NCBI GenBank assembly: GCA_013695575.1
Contig: JACDAF010000293.1
Span: 1-9,196 of the forward strand
Source of the DNA: Chloroflexota bacterium
GTDB taxonomy: Bacteria > Chloroflexota > Limnocylindria > P2-11E
DNA: 9,196 nt
Reading direction: 5' to 3'
In this document: positions 6,638-9,196 of the stretch, one piece after another
Layout of the letters: each line of letters starts with the position of its first letter
How positions within the stretch are numbered: position 1 is the stretch's first letter
Made by a program: the position numbers and the translations under genes
Notes under the pieces: generated by a model
Seen by the model: only the letters and a program-made list of their open reading frames with translations
Told to the model about the DNA's origin: nothing
Database searches by the model: none

Positions 6638-7699
6638 CTACAGCAGCTCCTGCCGGCCCTCCCGCTCCAGGCCGTCGACCACCGCCTTCACGTCCTCGGC
6701 CCGGTCGCGCGCCGAGACGAGGAGGGCATCCGGGGTATCCACGACGACCAGATCGCTCACCCCGATGAGCGTCACGAGCTTGCCCGGCGCGTGGACGAAG
6801 TTGCGTTCCGCGTCGCGCGCGATCACCCCGCCTGTCGTGCCGACCAGCGCGACCTCCGCCAGGCGGGCCCACGAGCCAACGTCGTGCCAGCCGATGACCG
6901 CGGGCACCACGGCCACGTTGGCCGCCTTCTCGGCGATCCCGTAGTCGATCGTGGTCCGGTCGGTCTCCTCCCAGGCGTCGGCGAGCACCTGCTCATAACG
7001 CGGCGATCCCAGCGCTTCGGTAAGCGCCTCGATGGCCTTCGCGGTGTGCGGCAGGTGCTCGCGATAGGCCTCGAGCACGACGGAGACCCTCCACACGAAC
7101 ATGCCCGCGTTCCAGTAGTAGCCACCGGCGCCGACCATGCGCAGGGCGGCCTCCCTCCCGGGCTTCTCGATGAACCGCTTCACCGCGCGCACCGGGATCG
7201 GACCGGCGACAGGAAGCGGAGCGCCGGCCTCGATGTAGCCGAAGCCGGTGTCGGGACCTTCGGGCTCGATGCCGAGCGTGACGATGTACCCGACGTCGGC
7301 GGCCGCCGCCGCGCTCAGCAGCACATCTCGGAACGCGCGGCGGTCCCGGATCACGTGGTCGGAGGGCAGCACGACTACGACGGCATCGGGATCGAGGGCC
7401 TGGAGCGACGCCATCGCGAGCGCGACCGCCGCGGCGTTGCCGCGCGGGTAGGGTTCGACAACGACGTGATCGGCCGCGAGGCCCGGGAGCTGCTCGTGAA
7501 TGAGCGAGCGGTGCTCCGGCGGCGCGACCAGGAACACGCGCTCGGTCGGGATGAGGTCGGACACGCGCTCCACGGTGTCCTGGAGCAGCGAGCTCTCGCC
7601 AACGAGGTCGAGGAATTGCTTCGGTCGCGCGCGTCGCGAGCGCGGCCAGAGGCGAGTGCCGGCACCGCCGGAGAGCACGAGCGCATACAGCCGCGGCAT
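6638..7699 (-). CDS. manC: Mannose-1-phosphate guanylyltransferase (GDP-mannose pyrophosphorylase)
   Basis: Makes GDP-mannose from GTP and mannose-1-phosphate, supplying mannose, fucose or rhamnose-type sugars for glycans. The 353 residues carry the sugar-nucleotidyltransferase signature LSGGAGTRLWPRSRRARPKQ (9-28), LPSDHVI (111-117), GFGYIE (152-157), FIEKP (176-180) and YYWNAGMFVW (194-203). TTIDYGIAEKA (249-259) and GWHDVGSW (270-277) are typical of the family. It ends soon after DTPDALLV (321-328), so it is the short monofunctional form without the phosphomannose isomerase domain of longer ManC/AlgA proteins. The frame opens 59 codons further upstream, but that part is low-complexity shadow of trpS. 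ATG 7699 directly precedes the first beta-strand and lies 4 nt after the trpS stop. No Shine-Dalgarno is obvious, so coupling to trpS is likely. No glycan genes are adjacent to show which polymer it serves. Confidence 0.94.
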   Translation of the reverse strand: MPRLYALVLSGGAGTRLWPRSRRARPKQFLDLVGESSLLQDTVERVSDLIPTERVFLVAPPEHRSLIHEQLPGLAADHVVVEPYPRGNAAAVALAMASLQALDPDAVVVVLPSDHVIRDRRAFRDVLLSAAAAADVGYIVTLGIEPEGPDTGFGYIEAGAPLPVAGPIPVRAVKRFIEKPGREAALRMVGAGGYYWNAGMFVWRVSVVLEAYREHLPHTAKAIEALTEALGSPRYEQVLADAWEETDRTTIDYGIAEKAANVAVVPAVIGWHDVGSWARLAEVALVGTTGGVIARDAERNFVHAPGKLVTLIGVSDLVVVDTPDALLVSARDRAEDVKAVVDGLEREGRQELL

Positions 7700-7703
7700 G
7701 CGG

Positions 7704-8753
7704 CTAGAGGCCGAAGTAATCGAGATGCATGGCGGCCCGCACCTCGTGGAGCGTCCGACGGGCTTCGTCGCGGGCGCGCTCGCTGCCGGCACGAATGATC
7801 TCGTCGATGCGCTCCGGCTCGGCCGCGTAACGTGCGCGCCGCTCGCGGATGGGCACGAGGAAGGCTTCGATCGCAACGACGAGCTTCCGCTTCACTTCGA
7901 CGTCACCGATCCGCCCCGAGCGGTAACGGTCCTTCATGTCGTCGACGTCCGCGGTATCCGGGTTGAAGACGTCGTGGAGCGCGAAGACCGGGTTCCCTTC
8001 GACATTGCCTGGGTCTGTCGCGCGGACCCGCGTGGGGTCCGTGTACATGCCCATGACCTTCGTCGTGACGGCCTGCGTATCGTCGGTGAGGAAGATCGCG
8101 TTTCCGAGGCTCTTGCCCATCTTTCCCGCGCCGTCGGTTCCGGGGAGCATGCCGCCCTCGGGAATGAGCGCCTGCGGCTCCGGGAAGACCGGGCCGAAGA
8201 GCTCGTTGAACCGACGGGCGATCTCGCGCGTGAGCTCGATGTGCGATTCCTGGTCGCGGCCGACTGGCACGACATCGCCCTTGACCATGAGGATGTCTGC
8301 CGCCTGGAGGATCGGGTAACCCAGCAGGCCATACGTCGGCGCCGACAATCCGTGGTCACGCATCGCCTCCTTCAGGGTCGGGATGCGCTGCGCCCGCGGC
8401 ACGGTGACCAGCATCGAGAAGTACAGGAACAGCTCCGTCACCTCGGGGATGAGGGATTGCAGATAGATCGTCGTCTTTACCGGGTCGATGCCCACGGAGA
8501 GGTAGTCGATGACCAGCTCGCGGATGTTCGCGCCGATCTCCTCGAGATCCTGGATCCGGGTCGTCAGCATGTGATAGTCGGCGATGAGGAAGAAGGACTC
8601 GTACTCGTCCTGAAGGCGCACGCGGTTCGCGAGCGTGCCGTAGTAGTTCCCGAGGTGGAAGCTCTTCGCTGTAGGCCGATCGCCCGTGAGGATGCGCTTC
8701 CGCGTGCCGGGCGCGGCGGGACCGCGCGTGGTCGACACCGTCTCGGCCGTCAT
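7704..8753 (-). CDS. trpS: Tryptophanyl-tRNA synthetase
   Basis: Class Ic aminoacyl-tRNA synthetase charging tRNA-Trp in the cytoplasm. The 349 residues are the usual bacterial size. The HIGH-type motif is HLGN (33-36) inside TGDRPTAKSFHLGNYYG (23-39). This has one residue more between the Pro and the HIGH motif than the E. coli form, as in actinobacterial TrpRS. IADYHMLTT (57-65), GLLGYPILQAADILMVKGD (142-160), and VGRDQESHIELTREIARRFN (164-183) follow. The second ATP signature reads KMGKS (211-215) in place of KMSKS, within GAGKMGKSLGNAIFLTDD (208-225). MYTDPTRVRATDPG (236-249) and EGNPVF (252-257) are subfamily features. ATG 8753 starts 7 nt after the hydrolase stop with no clear Shine-Dalgarno, and manC follows after 4 nt, so it sits mid-operon. 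No leader peptide or T-box can be expected at this position. Confidence 0.96.
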   Translation of the reverse strand: MTAETVSTTRGPAAPGTRKRILTGDRPTAKSFHLGNYYGTLANRVRLQDEYESFFLIADYHMLTTRIQDLEEIGANIRELVIDYLSVGIDPVKTTIYLQSLIPEVTELFLYFSMLVTVPRAQRIPTLKEAMRDHGLSAPTYGLLGYPILQAADILMVKGDVVPVGRDQESHIELTREIARRFNELFGPVFPEPQALIPEGGMLPGTDGAGKMGKSLGNAIFLTDDTQAVTTKVMGMYTDPTRVRATDPGNVEGNPVFALHDVFNPDTADVDDMKDRYRSGRIGDVEVKRKLVVAIEAFLVPIRERRARYAAEPERIDEIIRAGSERARDEARRTLHEVRAAMHLDYFGL

Positions 8754-8760
8754 GGGACGG

Positions 8761-9196
8761 TCATGCTAGCCGAGCGTCGCGCGCGAGCTGCTCGATGACG
8801 ATCGTCGCAACCTCCCGATAGCGATCGCGGATCGCGCCGATCGGCCCGGTCGCGCCTGGCTCGGCGGCCGCGCGCTCGACGAAGAAGTGGTCGACGCGAC
8901 CGACCTCGACGACGCGCGCGCGGGGCAGCCGCTGCCGCAGCTCCGCGGCCGTGCCGAACTGGTCGTGCTCCCCCTGCACGATGAACGCGCCGTCGGGAAC
9001 ACGCGCCAGGTCTTGAGGCCCGAGGCTCACGCTGCGTAGCGGCAGGCCGAGCAGCGCGTACGCGTCGGCGGTCCCGCCGGACGCGAGCCACTTCAGGAGC
9101 ATGAGCGCGCCGAAGCTGAATCCCGCGGCGAGGAGCGGCAGATGCGGCGCGATCGCGCGCGCCTCCGCGACCGCATCCGCCAGGTCCTGGTGCTCG
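8761..9196 (-). CDS. Alpha/beta hydrolase (COG2945/KANL3-Tex30-like), N-terminus outside window
   Basis: C-terminal 144 residues of a small alpha/beta hydrolase; the frame runs open to the right edge, so the 5' part is missing. The catalytic triad is visible. The nucleophile elbow is GFSFG (Ser at visible residue 27), the acid Asp is in GEHDQFG (visible 78), and the His is in RVDHFF (visible 103). The elbow form and the GEHD and DHFF blocks resemble COG2945-type hydrolases, for which no well-defined substrate is known. It ends with TGA at 8761-8763, 7 nt before the trpS start, so it is probably co-transcribed with trpS and manC. No functional link to either is evident; it could be an esterase or dienelactone-hydrolase-like enzyme. 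Confidence 0.82.
   Translation of the reverse strand, partial: EHQDLADAVAEARAIAPHLPLLAAGFSFGALMLLKWLASGGTADAYALLGLPLRSVSLGPQDLARVPDGAFIVQGEHDQFGTAAELRQRLPRARVVEVGRVDHFFVERAAAEPGATGPIGAIRDRYREVATIVIEQLARDARLA

Noticed and set aside
5686..6768. Plus-strand open frame of 360 codons across topA start, the intergenic region and the end of manC
   Set aside because: It runs through the terminator hairpin and two real genes in antisense; no family features.
7700..7876. Extension of manC by 59 codons to an ATG at 7876
   Set aside because: The extra residues are low-complexity and overlap the conserved end of trpS; the nucleotidyltransferase fold begins right at ATG 7699.
7500..8798. Plus-strand open frame of 432 codons opposite trpS and manC
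   Set aside because: Antisense shadow of trpS; composition and lack of motifs argue against coding.

Overview
This is a compact, high-GC chromosomal segment with strong G/C preference at third codon positions. Every supportable gene is on the minus strand, so the window reads from right to left. No mobile element, tRNA, rRNA or CRISPR array was seen. The gene set (MurE, FemX-like transferases, a Trp-tRNA synthetase with an actinobacterial-style HIGH region, a short ManC) fits a high-GC bacterium such as a Chloroflexota or actinobacterial lineage. That placement is inference; no marker fixes it.

Right-hand transcription unit (about 9196 to 6564): the C-terminal part of a small alpha/beta hydrolase (start outside the window), then trpS 7 nt downstream, then manC (mannose-1-phosphate guanylyltransferase) 4 nt further on. 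A GC-rich hairpin followed by TTTT lies about 50 nt past the manC stop and probably ends this unit.

Left-hand transcription unit (6447 to beyond 1): topA (DNA topoisomerase I with three zinc ribbons), two different FemX-like aminoacyltransferases, murE, and a truncated P-loop kinase. Every junction in this unit overlaps: CTGA (topA/first FemX, if CTG is the start), ATGA (FemX/FemX), ATGA (FemX/murE) and TGATG (murE/kinase). Shine-Dalgarno sequences are weak or absent at these starts, so translational coupling is likely.

The most interesting part is the femX-femX-murE block. MurE adds the third residue of the peptidoglycan stem peptide, and FemX-type enzymes load amino acids from aminoacyl-tRNA onto the side-chain amine of that residue. 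Here MurE has EDPR where meso-diaminopimelate ligases have DNPR. Together these suggest a stem peptide with lysine or ornithine at position 3 carrying a branch built by two transferases. This is a prediction from motifs and gene order, not a demonstrated pathway.

The only non-coding stretch of note is the 190 bp between manC and topA. It holds the terminator but no promoter I can defend.
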